NCBI GenBank assembly: GCA_900545545.1
Contig: UQZO01000001.1
Location: 434,001 to 498,000, forward strand
From: an uncultured Subdoligranulum sp.
GTDB taxonomy: Bacteria > Bacillota > Clostridia > Oscillospirales > Ruminococcaceae
Length of the DNA stretch: 64,000 nucleotides
Direction: 5' to 3'
A model generated the notes under the pieces. The model was not told the DNA's origin. It was given only the letters and a program-made list of their open reading frames with translations, and did not search any database. Position numbers and translations under genes: made by a program. Each line of letters opens with the position of its first letter. The stretch's first letter is position 1. This document shows, piece by piece, positions 50,616 through 59,420 of this stretch.

Positions 50616-51545
50616 TTAACGATTTACCGATTGTGCCATTCTGTGGTAAGTGTGGCGCTCCCCGCGGATAGCGATGGAATACGCCAGGATGTTTTGCGGC
50701 AGCGCCATACCGGGCACACCGGTGTCACCAATATGATGGATGTCGGCGCCGGCCATTTTACACATCAAAGCGATCTGGCGAATGGTGGCCACATCAGCGC
50801 CTTCCTGTGATGTGCCAATGGCGGTCAACGCCAACTTCCCTTTTGCATGGATTGCCTCGATCAGGCGATGCGCGTATTCTTGCGTAATGCCGGGAACCGT
50901 GCCGGGAGCGGGAAGCAAAATGACATCGGCGCCCGCTGCTATAAAGGCCTCGGCGTCCTGGACGGTCATGATGTTTTCGCCGCCCTCTCCTGCAACTCCG
51001 GACGCATGCATCTTGCCAGCGGCCAGAATGACACAGTCGCCAACGATGGCAGAAATTTCCCGAAGTGCTTTTTCAATTGCTTCATTGCTGACGCCGTTGC
51101 CGGGGTTGCCCGTTAATACAATAAGATCAACGCCCATATCAGCCGCCAGCCGGGCGTTATCTGCGGTTGCCAAGCGGCCGTTTTTCATCTGCCAGAGCGT
51201 TCCTTCATTGCTTTGAGAGCGTTCCAGATCTGTGGGCTCCAGATTGATGCCGATTGCACGCCCGGTAAGGCGTTTTATTTCGCGCACAGTCTCGGACTCC
51301 GGCACCGGCGGCAACGCCTGGATAACCGGATGCTGTACATCAAACATATTGAGAAGCAAGATGTCGGCACTTAGTGAGGCTGCATACTCGGCATTGGTTA
51401 CATCCATCAGCAAGGGTGGCGTCAGACCGATGGTTTCGCATGCCAATACACGCCCCTCACAACCGGCAATTGATGCCAGCAGATCTTTCTTGCCGTAGCG
51501 GGACAATTCGCTCGGTGTGCAGTCCAGCAGTCGTTTGACACTCAT
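50616..51545 (-). CDS. Uncharacterised TIM-barrel-like protein (DUF7916-like)
   Basis: The 309-residue protein has the alternating strand-helix pattern of a TIM barrel: LLLNMFDVQHPV, AIGINLEPTDLERS, VDLIVLTGNPGNGVS, CVILAAGKMH and ADVILLPAPGTVPG. The phosphate-binding-like loops PGNGVS and GDTGVPG suggest a phosphorylated substrate. I recall this family as DUF7916, with no known activity. The start overlaps the SseB gene's stop by 4 bp. Its relation to that gene and to radA further upstream is unclear. Confidence 0.65.
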   Translation of the reverse strand: MSVKRLLDCTPSELSRYGKKDLLASIAGCEGRVLACETIGLTPPLLMDVTNAEYAASLSADILLLNMFDVQHPVIQALPPVPESETVREIKRLTGRAIGINLEPTDLERSQSNEGTLWQMKNGRLATADNARLAADMGVDLIVLTGNPGNGVSNEAIEKALREISAIVGDCVILAAGKMHASGVAGEGGENIMTVQDAEAFIAAGADVILLPAPGTVPGITQEYAHRLIEAIHAKGKLALTAIGTSQEGADVATIRQIALMCKMAGADIHHIGDTGVPGMALPQNILAYSIAIRGERHTYHRMAQSVNR

Positions 51546-52405
51546 TCGTCGTCATCCTCTTCAAGTACACGACCAACGCCTTTGCGGTAGAACGGTTCGC
51601 TGCCGCGCATTCCCTGCTGGCCCAACGGGGAAATGGAAGTGGTGATCGTCAGATCCATTTTCTGCTCGCGGCTCATCAGGTAGGGACGAGCCGCCTGCGC
51701 CACAGCGGAAAACAGTTTATCGTCTTTCGGTCCATCCAGAACCAGCAGGTAACACTTGCGGGTCTCGTTGACGATCATGATCTGCAGGTAGGCGGAACCT
51801 ACGCCGGGAGCCTCCGCCAGTACAGCGCAGATGGGATCGACCAGCTCATCGGCAAGCACCGTGGGCTCAACGATGGTTACTTTATCACCGGGATGAATCT
51901 GGGCGGCCTCCTGCGCTTTCCGCATCTGGGCCATGGCATCTTTCTGCTTTTTGACCGAAGCGATAAGCGGTGCTTCCAGACGCAGGCTGTTCTCGCCAGG
52001 GTTCAGCACCAATCCGGAAGCCTCCTGATTCTTTTGCAGCATATTGGCAAAATCGTCAAAGCGCAGCATCATGATCTGGCGTCCCTGGTTGGTGGCAGTT
52101 TTCTGCCATTCATGTACGGCATCCCAGTCACTGAAAGCCAGATAATAGTGCTTGCCTTCTTTGCTGTTGATCATCACAAGGCTGATTTTGGTGTTCTTGG
52201 GCAGCTGTACGCGGCCGTCAGGGCCGGGCTTCGGGGCGGGCGCCCCGTTCAAATCAAAAACGGCGGGTGCCAACAACGGCGATTTGACCAGTTCATTGAT
52301 AATGGCGTTCAGGTTCTTGGGGCTGTTGTCGTCCCGGAAAACCGCAATGGATTTTTTCAGTTCCGGATTAAAAACCGGGGCTTTCACTTCGTTGCGTTCA
52401 GGCAT
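51542..52405 (-). CDS. SseB-family protein
   Basis: The 287-residue protein has two segments like the SseB N- and C-terminal domains. The first is NLNAIINELVKSPLLAPAVFD, continued by KISLVMINSKEGKHYYLAFSD. The second is VGSAYLQIMIVNETRKCYLLVLDG, followed by the ARPYLMS helix. E. coli SseB is linked to enhanced serine sensitivity; its biochemistry is not known. The TIM-barrel gene overlaps its end in ATGA, and radA lies 9 bp upstream, making a three-gene operon. Confidence 0.8.
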   Translation of the reverse strand: MPERNEVKAPVFNPELKKSIAVFRDDNSPKNLNAIINELVKSPLLAPAVFDLNGAPAPKPGPDGRVQLPKNTKISLVMINSKEGKHYYLAFSDWDAVHEWQKTATNQGRQIMMLRFDDFANMLQKNQEASGLVLNPGENSLRLEAPLIASVKKQKDAMAQMRKAQEAAQIHPGDKVTIVEPTVLADELVDPICAVLAEAPGVGSAYLQIMIVNETRKCYLLVLDGPKDDKLFSAVAQAARPYLMSREQKMDLTITTSISPLGQQGMRGSEPFYRKGVGRVLEEDDDE

Positions 52406-52414
52406 GATTTCTCC

Positions 52415-53815
52415 TCATTTCAGTTTAATCGTATTGATAGCTTCGCGCAGATAAGATACACCAACAAGCTTTAAGCCGGGGAACTGCGCCGGGTCAATCA
52501 ATTTCAAATTATGTTTGGGGACGATAGCTGTATCGAACCCTACGCGCTGCGCCTCCCGCAGACGTGTTTCCAGATGCGGGACACTTCGAATCTCGCCGCC
52601 AAGACCGACTTCCCCTACCGCAAAGGTCTTTTCGCCGACAGGAAGATCCAGCAGACTGGAAGCCATGGCGATGCAGACCGACAGATCACAGGCGGTTTCA
52701 TCCAATTTCAGCCCGCCTACAATGTTGATATAGACATCCTGATTGGAGAAGTTATATCCGGCACGTTTTTCCAGCACGGCCAGCAGCAGATACATGCGGT
52801 TGTAATCAAAGCCGCTTGCGGTGCGCCGCGGGCTGGGAAAACTTGTTTTGGTAACCAGGGCCTGGATCTCGCTCAACACCGGACGGGTACCCTCCATGAC
52901 GCAGGTGACACAGGTGCCGCTGATGCCCAAGGGGCGGCCTTCCAGCATGACCTGAGAGGGGTTCTCAATCTGCGCCAGACCGCGGCCCGTCATATCGAAC
53001 ATGCCGATTTCATTGGTGGAACCGTAGCGGTTTTTGACGGCGCGCAGCACGCGATACGGCAGTGTTTTGTCGCCCTCAAAATACAATACGGTATCTACAA
53101 TGTGTTCCATTACTTTAGGACCGGCGATGGCACCGTCTTTGTTGACGTGACCAACGATGAAGGTAGGAATCTCCAGCGTTTTGGCGACATTCAAAAAACG
53201 GGCGGTGCTTTCTTTGACCTGGCTGACCGTGCCGGAGGAGGAAGCAATATCGGTGCATCGCATGGTCTGGATAGAGTCGATGACGACCAAATCCGGTTTC
53301 ATGGACTCAATCAGACCGCAGATTTCATCCACGTCGCTTTCTGCAACCAGGGAGATATTCTCCTGCGGCACATCCAGGCGGACGGCACGCAGTTTGATCT
53401 GCCGGACCGATTCTTCGCCGGTGACGTAAAGGACATTTTTGGTTTTGCTCACTTCGCCGCAGAGCTGTAGAAGAATGGTGGATTTGCCGATGCCGGGCTC
53501 ACCGCCGATCAGCGTTACGCTGCCGATGACAATGCCGCCGCCCAGCACCCGGTCCAGCTCGCTGATGCCGGTAACAATGCGGCTTTTCTCTTCTGTGGTG
53601 CTGATGTCTTTTAGCTTGTGAGGGGTCAGTGTGGTTTGCCCGGGAACACGGGCTGCAGCACTGGCGCGGCCGCTGGCAGGCTTAGCGGGTTCTGCCACTA
53701 CATCCTCGGTCATGGTGTTCCATGCGCCGCACGAAGGGCAGCGTCCCAGCCAGCGAGGGCTTGTTTCACCGCATTGTGTGCAGACATAGATGGTTTTCAA
53801 TTTGTCTTTGGGCAT
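52415..53815 (-). CDS. radA: DNA repair protein RadA
   Basis: RadA extends branches during recombination. The 466-residue protein has a zinc ribbon (Cys12, Cys15, Cys26, Cys29), a RecA core with Walker A GEPGIGKST near residue 105, and a C-terminal Lon-like domain. The RadA-specific KNRFG motif appears as KNRYGS, one substitution in a highly conserved motif; Phe-to-Tyr is conservative. It is the first gene of its operon with the SseB and TIM-barrel genes. Confidence 0.95.
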   Translation of the reverse strand: MPKDKLKTIYVCTQCGETSPRWLGRCPSCGAWNTMTEDVVAEPAKPASGRASAAARVPGQTTLTPHKLKDISTTEEKSRIVTGISELDRVLGGGIVIGSVTLIGGEPGIGKSTILLQLCGEVSKTKNVLYVTGEESVRQIKLRAVRLDVPQENISLVAESDVDEICGLIESMKPDLVVIDSIQTMRCTDIASSSGTVSQVKESTARFLNVAKTLEIPTFIVGHVNKDGAIAGPKVMEHIVDTVLYFEGDKTLPYRVLRAVKNRYGSTNEIGMFDMTGRGLAQIENPSQVMLEGRPLGISGTCVTCVMEGTRPVLSEIQALVTKTSFPSPRRTASGFDYNRMYLLLAVLEKRAGYNFSNQDVYINIVGGLKLDETACDLSVCIAMASSLLDLPVGEKTFAVGEVGLGGEIRSVPHLETRLREAQRVGFDTAIVPKHNLKLIDPAQFPGLKLVGVSYLREAINTIKLK

Positions 53816-53919
53816 GGCTGCCTCCTCGACTCATAGACTGTTTCTATTATATCCCAATTTGCCATTGTGGGCAAGGCAAACCGCCTGGAAGTTGGAAATC
53901 TTTTCTTGCCAGTGGCTAT

Positions 53920-53958
53920 AAAAACAGGGCGCATCTGCAAAGCGGCAGATACACCCTG
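53920..53958 (-). terminator. Rho-independent terminator of tyrS
   Basis: On the minus strand CAGGGTGTATCTGC pairs with GCAGATGCGCCCTG (one mismatch), followed by TTTTTAT. Confidence 0.9.
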
Positions 53959-53968
53959 AAAAGTTTGT

Positions 53969-55189
53969 TTACAGAGAAACCTTGTGGTAGACTTTCTTGC
54001 CCTTCTTGATCACAACACCTGCGCGCAGGGCTTCCTCGCTCAGCGCAGTCTTGGGGTCGGTGACCTTTTCGCCGTCGACAAGGACGCCACCCTGCTGGAC
54101 CAGCTGACGAGCCTCACGGTTGGAGGCGCACAGCCCGGCAGCTACCATGGCGGCCAGCAAACCGACAGAGCCGTCTTTGACGAGAGATGCATCCAGAACG
54201 GTGCTGGGCATATTCTCGTGATCGGCAGCGCCGCCGAACAAACCGCGGGCCGTAGCCTGTGCTTTTTCGGCTTCCTCTTCGCCGTGGACCATCTTGGTCA
54301 GCTCGTACGCAAGAATTTCCTTGGCCTGGTTCAGCTGCTCACCCTGCCAGTGATCCATCTCGTCGATCTGCTCCAGCGGCAGGAAGGTCAGCATGCGGAC
54401 GCACTTGAGAACATCTGCGTCGCCGACATTGCGCCAGTACTGGTAGAACTCGAAGGGGCTGGTCTTGTTGGGATCAAGCCAGACTGCATTGCCGGCGGTT
54501 TTGCCCATCTTCTTGCCCTGGGAATCCGTCAGCAGCGTGATGGTCATGGCATAGGCATCCTTGCCCAGCTTGCGGCGAATCAGCTCGGTGCCGCCCAGCA
54601 TGTTGCTCCACTGATCATCGCCGCCAAACTGCATGTTGCAGCCGTAGTGCTGGAACATGTGGTAGAAATCGTAGCTCTGCATGATCATGTAGTTGAACTC
54701 CAGGAAGGAGAGGCCCTTTTCCATGCGCTGTTTGTAGCACTCGGCGCGCAGCATATTGTTGACGCTGAAGCAGGCACCAACCTCACGCAGCAGTTCCACG
54801 TAGTTCAGGTTAAGCAGCCACTCGGCGTTGTTCAGCATCAGGGCTTTGCCATCTCCGAATTCGATAAAGCGTTCCATCTGGCGCTTGAAGCACTCAGCAT
54901 TGTGGGCGATATCTTCTTTTGTCAGCATTTTGCGCATATCGGTACGGCCGGAGGGGTCACCGATCATCGTGGTACCGCCGCCGATCAGAGCAATGGGACG
55001 GTTGCCGGCCATCTGCAGACGCTTCATCAGCGTAAGAGCCATAAAGTGGCCAGCCGTCAGACTGTCGGCGGTGCAGTCAAAGCCGATGTAAAAGGTGGCC
55101 TTGCCGTTGTTGATGAGCTCTTTGATCTCTTCTTCGTCAGTCACCTGTGCGATCAGGCCGCGTGCTTTCAGTTCGTCGTAGATTGTCAT
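53969..55189 (-). CDS. tyrS: Tyrosyl-tRNA synthetase
   Basis: It charges tRNA-Tyr. The 406-residue protein shows FYIGFDCTADSLTAGHFMALTLM, holding the HIGH-equivalent as AGHF, and the KMSKS-equivalent KMGKTAGNAV. A C-terminal S4 domain ends the protein (ARQLVQQGGVLVDGEKV). This is the TyrZ-like or TyrRS type with the S4 domain. AGGAGG precedes the ATG at 55189; a longer frame reads into the T-box. The gene is controlled by the T-box leader. Confidence 0.96.
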   Translation of the reverse strand: MTIYDELKARGLIAQVTDEEEIKELINNGKATFYIGFDCTADSLTAGHFMALTLMKRLQMAGNRPIALIGGGTTMIGDPSGRTDMRKMLTKEDIAHNAECFKRQMERFIEFGDGKALMLNNAEWLLNLNYVELLREVGACFSVNNMLRAECYKQRMEKGLSFLEFNYMIMQSYDFYHMFQHYGCNMQFGGDDQWSNMLGGTELIRRKLGKDAYAMTITLLTDSQGKKMGKTAGNAVWLDPNKTSPFEFYQYWRNVGDADVLKCVRMLTFLPLEQIDEMDHWQGEQLNQAKEILAYELTKMVHGEEEAEKAQATARGLFGGAADHENMPSTVLDASLVKDGSVGLLAAMVAAGLCASNREARQLVQQGGVLVDGEKVTDPKTALSEEALRAGVVIKKGKKVYHKVSL

Positions 55190-55225
55190 TATACATTTCC
55201 TCCTGATGATGCGGCAAGGGCAAAT

Positions 55226-55514
55226 AAAAAAGCCCCTGCCAAATGTGAATTTGGCAGAGGGCGAAATTTCGCGGTACCACCTCTGTTTGCCCGTGCCTCG
55301 CGGCGGCGGGCCTTCGCGGGTGCGGTGGCCAAAGGGAGACACGACACCCAAACGCTGTAACGTGCGCACACGGCACAGCCTACTTGCTTTACGCGTTCAG
55401 CCTGCTGCTCCGGGCTGTATTCCCCATGCAACGTGCTGTCGGTTCCTTGCACCAACCGGAACCTCTCTGTGACAGTAACGCTGCGGGTACTTGTTCCCAT
55501 CAACGCATTTCTTA
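55226..55514 (-). promoter_or_regulatory. T-box leader controlling tyrS
   Basis: On the minus strand the leader includes the conserved AGAGAGG early stem I region and GGTTGGTGCAAGG, then the T-box AGAGGTGGTACCGCG near 55270. A terminator CCTCTGCCAAA/TTTGGCAGGGG ends in TTTTTTATT (55226-55262). The specifier is read as TAC (55419-55417) in GGAATACAGC, tyrosine. Uncharged tRNA-Tyr should favour the antiterminator. Confidence 0.9.
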
Positions 55515-55520
55515 TCCATA

Positions 55521-55549
55521 ACTGTATCATACTCGCCTTGGAAAGTCAA
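55521..55549 (-). promoter_or_regulatory. Predicted promoter of the T-box/tyrS transcript
   Basis: On the minus strand TTGACT and TACAGT are 17 bp apart, just upstream of the T-box leader. The upstream edge is close to the recN stop. Confidence 0.7.
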
Positions 55550-55565
55550 GCAATCCGGTGTTCGC

Positions 55566-57233
55566 TTAACGGGATTTTTCGATGAGCTCCCGTGCGTTGG
55601 CAAGGCTGAGACCGGTTACCTTATCGCCGGAAATCATCCGTGCCAACACCTGAACGCGACCATCCAGATCCAGCGTGTGAATCTCGGTATACGTACGATC
55701 TCCGCGTACATTCTTTTGAATCAGCAGCTGATTGTCGGCAAAGGCTGCCACCTGCGGTGTGTGGGTGATGCACAACACCTGTCTCCCTTTGGCTGTCTGA
55801 TGGAGCAGCTGCCCGATTCGTCCCGCTGCCAGGCCGGAAACGCCGGTATCGATCTCATCGTAGATAACGGTGGGAAGCGCATCGCGGTCTGCCAAGGCGC
55901 TCTTGAATGCCAGCATAATGCGGGAAAGTTCGCCGCCGGAGGCAATCTTTGCCAACGGTTTCGGCTCCTCGCCGGGGTTGGTAGAAATCAGAAATTCTAC
56001 GGTATCCTGCCCATGAGAAGACAGCGGCCCACGGGCATGGCGCAAGGCAAAACGGATGCCCGGCATATTCAAAAACTCCAGCGCGGCCTTCATCTGCTTG
56101 TTCATGGCGGCAAAGCCTTTCAGGCGGCTCTGGGTTAATGCCTCTGCGGCGTTTTTGGCCTTGGCATACAGGGTCTGCATCTCTGCCTTGAGCTCAGCAA
56201 TTTTCTGCCCGGAAGATTGGAAGTTCTCCAATTCTGCAGCAGCCTCTTCCCGGCGCGCCAGCAACTCTTCCACTTCCATGCCGAACTTCTGTTTGATGCG
56301 ATAGATGGTATCCAAGCGACTCTCGATCTGATCCAATTCGCCGGCGTCAAAATCGTAGGCATCCAGGCGATCGGCCAGATCAGTGGCCAGTTCACGGGCA
56401 GAATAATAAAGATCCTGCAGCCGCTCGGCCAGCGGGGAGAGCGTTTCATCCAGACGGGCACCATTTTGGAGGCCCTCTACGGCACCGCCTAAAAGATCTG
56501 CGGCGCCTGACTGTTCCCCTTCCTCGTCACCAGCCAATGCAATATGAGCAGCAGTAATGCCTTGCAAAATGCTCTGAGCATGGATGATTACGTTTTTTCG
56601 CTCCTGCAGCGTCTTTTCTTCTCCGGGCTGTAAAGCGGCGGCATCGATAGCATCGATCTCTGCGGTCAGGGCTTCCATACGCCGCTGCTTGTCCGCTTCG
56701 TTGGCATTGAGGGCGTCCAGCTGACGCTTGACGGCGACCAGCTCACGGTAGCACTGATAGTATTGGGCGAACAGGTCCCGATTTTGAGCGTATTGATCCA
56801 GCAGTCCCAGATGGAGCGCAGGGTTGGTGAGCCCCTGGCTGTCGTGCTGACCATGGATGGAAAGGAGCCCGGCTGAGATATCACGGACTACACTGGCAGT
56901 GGCAGGCATACCGTTGATCCGGCAGCTTCCCTTGCCCTCTGCGTTGATTTCCCGGTATAAGAGAAGATCATCGGAGGCTTCGTAGCCGCACTTTTCCAGT
57001 TTTGCCTTCACGGAATCCGGAATCGACTCAAAGGTGGCCCAAATGCAGGCCTTCTGTGCACCGCTTCGGACGAGATCTCGGGAAGTACGGTTGCCCAGAA
57101 TCGCATTGATGGAGTCAATCAGGATGGACTTGCCGGCGCCGGTTTCGCCTGTCAGTACATTGAACCCGGAAGTGAAGTTCACTTCCGCCTTTTCAATTAC
57201 GGCAACATTTTCAATTTTCAGGTTTGCCAGCAT
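55566..57233 (-). CDS. recN: DNA repair protein RecN
   Basis: RecN is an SMC-like ATPase that acts early in double-strand break repair. The 555-residue protein has Walker A GETGAGKS near residue 30, two long coiled-coil arms around a central region (about 150-370), and a C-terminal head with VIYDEIDTGVSGLAAGRIG (Walker B and D-loop) and ITHTPQVAAFADNQLLI. It is last in the xse-to-recN cluster. Confidence 0.95.
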   Translation of the reverse strand: MLANLKIENVAVIEKAEVNFTSGFNVLTGETGAGKSILIDSINAILGNRTSRDLVRSGAQKACIWATFESIPDSVKAKLEKCGYEASDDLLLYREINAEGKGSCRINGMPATASVVRDISAGLLSIHGQHDSQGLTNPALHLGLLDQYAQNRDLFAQYYQCYRELVAVKRQLDALNANEADKQRRMEALTAEIDAIDAAALQPGEEKTLQERKNVIIHAQSILQGITAAHIALAGDEEGEQSGAADLLGGAVEGLQNGARLDETLSPLAERLQDLYYSARELATDLADRLDAYDFDAGELDQIESRLDTIYRIKQKFGMEVEELLARREEAAAELENFQSSGQKIAELKAEMQTLYAKAKNAAEALTQSRLKGFAAMNKQMKAALEFLNMPGIRFALRHARGPLSSHGQDTVEFLISTNPGEEPKPLAKIASGGELSRIMLAFKSALADRDALPTVIYDEIDTGVSGLAAGRIGQLLHQTAKGRQVLCITHTPQVAAFADNQLLIQKNVRGDRTYTEIHTLDLDGRVQVLARMISGDKVTGLSLANARELIEKSR

Positions 57234-57268
57234 AGGCCAGCTCCTTCCCTGTTTTGCTATAGCTGCGG

Positions 57269-57739
57269 TCAGCCGCGGCGTGCGTACTGCTGTAAAGCCT
57301 GGCAGATTTCTGCGGCGTCTTCCTCTGTACGCATGAGGATGAAAAAGGTATCATCGCCGGAAAGAGTTCCGACTACATTGTTCCACTGTTTTGCGTCAAA
57401 CACTTCGCAGGCAGCGTTGGCCATGCCGGAAAAGCATTTCACCAGCACCATGTGACCTGCATAATCCACCTTGAGGACAGATTCCCGGAAAATCATCTCA
57501 AAACGGCTGGGCGAATGTGTTACCTTGCCGGAGGCGGCTGCCGGCATATAGCGATAGCGACCGTCGGAGTCTGCTACTTTTACCAACTGCAAATCCCGAA
57601 TATCGCGGGAAACCGTCGCCTGGGTCACATCAAATCCGGCTTCACGCAGATGGGCAAGAAGGTCCTCCTGCCGATCAATGGGATGCTTTTCAATCAAATC
57701 CAAAATCGCCTGATGGCGCGCACTTTTCAACGGAATCAT
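57269..57739 (-). CDS. argR: Arginine repressor ArgR
   Basis: ArgR controls arginine synthesis and breakdown. The 156-residue protein has the N-terminal winged helix with FDVTQATVSRDIRDLQLVKV and a C-terminal arginine-binding domain with GTLSGDDTFFILMRTEEDAAE. Length and order are typical. The gene begins in a 4-bp overlap with nadK and ends 35 bp before recN, the ahrC-recN order of B. subtilis. Confidence 0.96.
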   Translation of the reverse strand: MIPLKSARHQAILDLIEKHPIDRQEDLLAHLREAGFDVTQATVSRDIRDLQLVKVADSDGRYRYMPAAASGKVTHSPSRFEMIFRESVLKVDYAGHMVLVKCFSGMANAACEVFDAKQWNNVVGTLSGDDTFFILMRTEEDAAEICQALQQYARRG

Positions 57740-58581
57740 CTCCTCATAAGCTTATTTTCTATAGCACAAAATTGTTCGGAATCTTGAAATGTAATCAACT
57801 GCAGTTTACGCGGCGCGGCGGTGACACGCATACGTTGGCCGGGTTGCAAGGTATGCTGGGGGCCGCTGTCTGCACTGGCATAGCAGGTTTCACGGTTTTC
57901 TGCATCGGCAACGATCTCCAGGGTTCGCTTGGCCGCAAACACCAAGGGGGCGGTATGTACATTATGGGCACATACGGGGGTCAGCACCATAACATCGGCC
58001 GCACCATCCAGAACCGGCCCGCCGGCAGAAAAAGAGTATGCCGTGGAGCCTGTGGGGGTTGCCAGAATCAGTCCATCGCTTCGGTAGCTGCTGACAAAGG
58101 AACCGTCGCAATAGACGCTGTAGTCCATCGGATGCATACGGGTGTTGCCGAAGATGACAATGTCATTGATGGCTTCGGTTTGCCAGTCTGCATCGACAGC
58201 GCTGGCAACGAGCAGACCGCGTTCCACGAGGGTATACTCCCCTGCTGCCAGGCGATGCAATTTATCCGGCATTTCCTCCACTTCGCAGGTGGCTAGAAAA
58301 CCGGTGCGGCCCAGGTTGACCCCCAAGACCGGCTTGCCGTAACGGATGCAGGCGTGACCGGTACGCAATAGGGTTCCATCCCCGCCAATCGTCAATACCT
58401 GATCCGCTTGCCGGTACGCTTCCGCTTCCGGCAGAACGGTGGCATGGGGGATTTCCCGGACATTGGCGTCAGTGTCAGTCATCAGAACCGGCACACCAAA
58501 CTGCTGCAGCAATTCTGCCGCGCGCCGGGTTACCGTAAGCCCCTGGTCTTTGAGTGCGTTGGGAATCAGCAAGACCGCCAT
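57736..58581 (-). CDS. nadK: NAD kinase
   Basis: It phosphorylates NAD+ to NADP+. The 281-residue protein carries the catalytic GGDGTLLRTGHACIRY near residue 65, LGRTGFLA, and NDIVIFGNTRMHPMDYSV with ATPTGSTAYSFSAGGPV. These are the conserved nucleotide-binding segments. It overlaps argR by 4 bp and lies 17 bp behind tlyA; its place in this cluster is standard for Firmicutes. Confidence 0.95.
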   Translation of the reverse strand: MAVLLIPNALKDQGLTVTRRAAELLQQFGVPVLMTDTDANVREIPHATVLPEAEAYRQADQVLTIGGDGTLLRTGHACIRYGKPVLGVNLGRTGFLATCEVEEMPDKLHRLAAGEYTLVERGLLVASAVDADWQTEAINDIVIFGNTRMHPMDYSVYCDGSFVSSYRSDGLILATPTGSTAYSFSAGGPVLDGAADVMVLTPVCAHNVHTAPLVFAAKRTLEIVADAENRETCYASADSGPQHTLQPGQRMRVTAAPRKLQLITFQDSEQFCAIENKLMRR

Positions 58582-58598
58582 GCGTGTCTTCCTTTCTG

Positions 58599-59420
58599 TC
58601 AGTGTAAGTTTGGCGCTTTATCCAGCGCTTCGTGCGCTGCCTGTACTACCTGGTCAATGCGCCCTTCCGGCAGCGGCTGCGGGGTTTCGCAATGCTGCAC
58701 GTACATCAGAAATTCGATGTTACCTTCCGGCCCCTTGATTGGGGAAAAGTCCAGGCCGGCAGGCGTAAAGTGATTGGCCATTGCATAGCCCTGTGCCATC
58801 TCCAGCACCTCGCGATGGGTGGCGGGATCACGCACAACGCCCTTTTTGCCGACTTTCTCTCTTCCGGCTTCAAACTGAGGCTTTACAAGACAGACACCGA
58901 CAGCATCCGGCGTGCAGATCTGGTCCGCCACCGGGAAAATATGCTTCAAGGAGATGAACGAAACGTCCACGCTGAAAAACGCGACCTGCTCTGTAAGGTC
59001 TTCCAGCTTTACATTGCGGATGTTGGTGCGTTCCATGTTTACAACGCGGGGATCGGTACGCAGACTCCAGGCGAGCTGGCCGTAACCTACATCCACCGCG
59101 TACACTTTAACAGCGCCGTTTTGCAGCATGCAGTCGGTAAATCCACCTGTGGAAGCCCCGATATCCATGCATACTTTGCCGTCCGGCCGCATGGGAAAAA
59201 CCTGCATGGCTTTTTCCAGCTTCAAGCCGCCGCGGCTTACATAGCCGATATCGTGCCCGCGCACTTCCACCTTGGCATCCGGAGAGATCATCTCACCGGC
59301 CTTATCTACTTTCTGCTCATTGACGAACACAATACCAGACATAATGAGAGCCTTGGCGCGTTCTCGGCTCTGCACCAAACCGTTTTGGCACAAATATTGA
59401 TCCAAACGGATTTTACTCAT
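58599..59420 (-). CDS. tlyA: TlyA-family rRNA 2'-O-methyltransferase
   Basis: The family methylates rRNA ribose, and some members act as hemolysins. The 273-residue protein has an N-terminal S4 domain (IRLDQYLCQNGLVQSRERAKALIMSG) and an FtsJ-type Rossmann domain with VCMDIGASTGGFTDCMLQNG. The catalytic residues of the K-D-K set are plausible in DVGYGQLAW, VDVSFISLKHI and LVKPQFEAGREKVG. It overlaps dxs by 4 bp. Confidence 0.93.
   Translation of the reverse strand: MSKIRLDQYLCQNGLVQSRERAKALIMSGIVFVNEQKVDKAGEMISPDAKVEVRGHDIGYVSRGGLKLEKAMQVFPMRPDGKVCMDIGASTGGFTDCMLQNGAVKVYAVDVGYGQLAWSLRTDPRVVNMERTNIRNVKLEDLTEQVAFFSVDVSFISLKHIFPVADQICTPDAVGVCLVKPQFEAGREKVGKKGVVRDPATHREVLEMAQGYAMANHFTPAGLDFSPIKGPEGNIEFLMYVQHCETPQPLPEGRIDQVVQAAHEALDKAPNLH

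Noticed and set aside
53984..55360. 458-codon + strand open frame opposite tyrS
   Set aside because: Runs through the T-box and tyrS in reverse; no motif.
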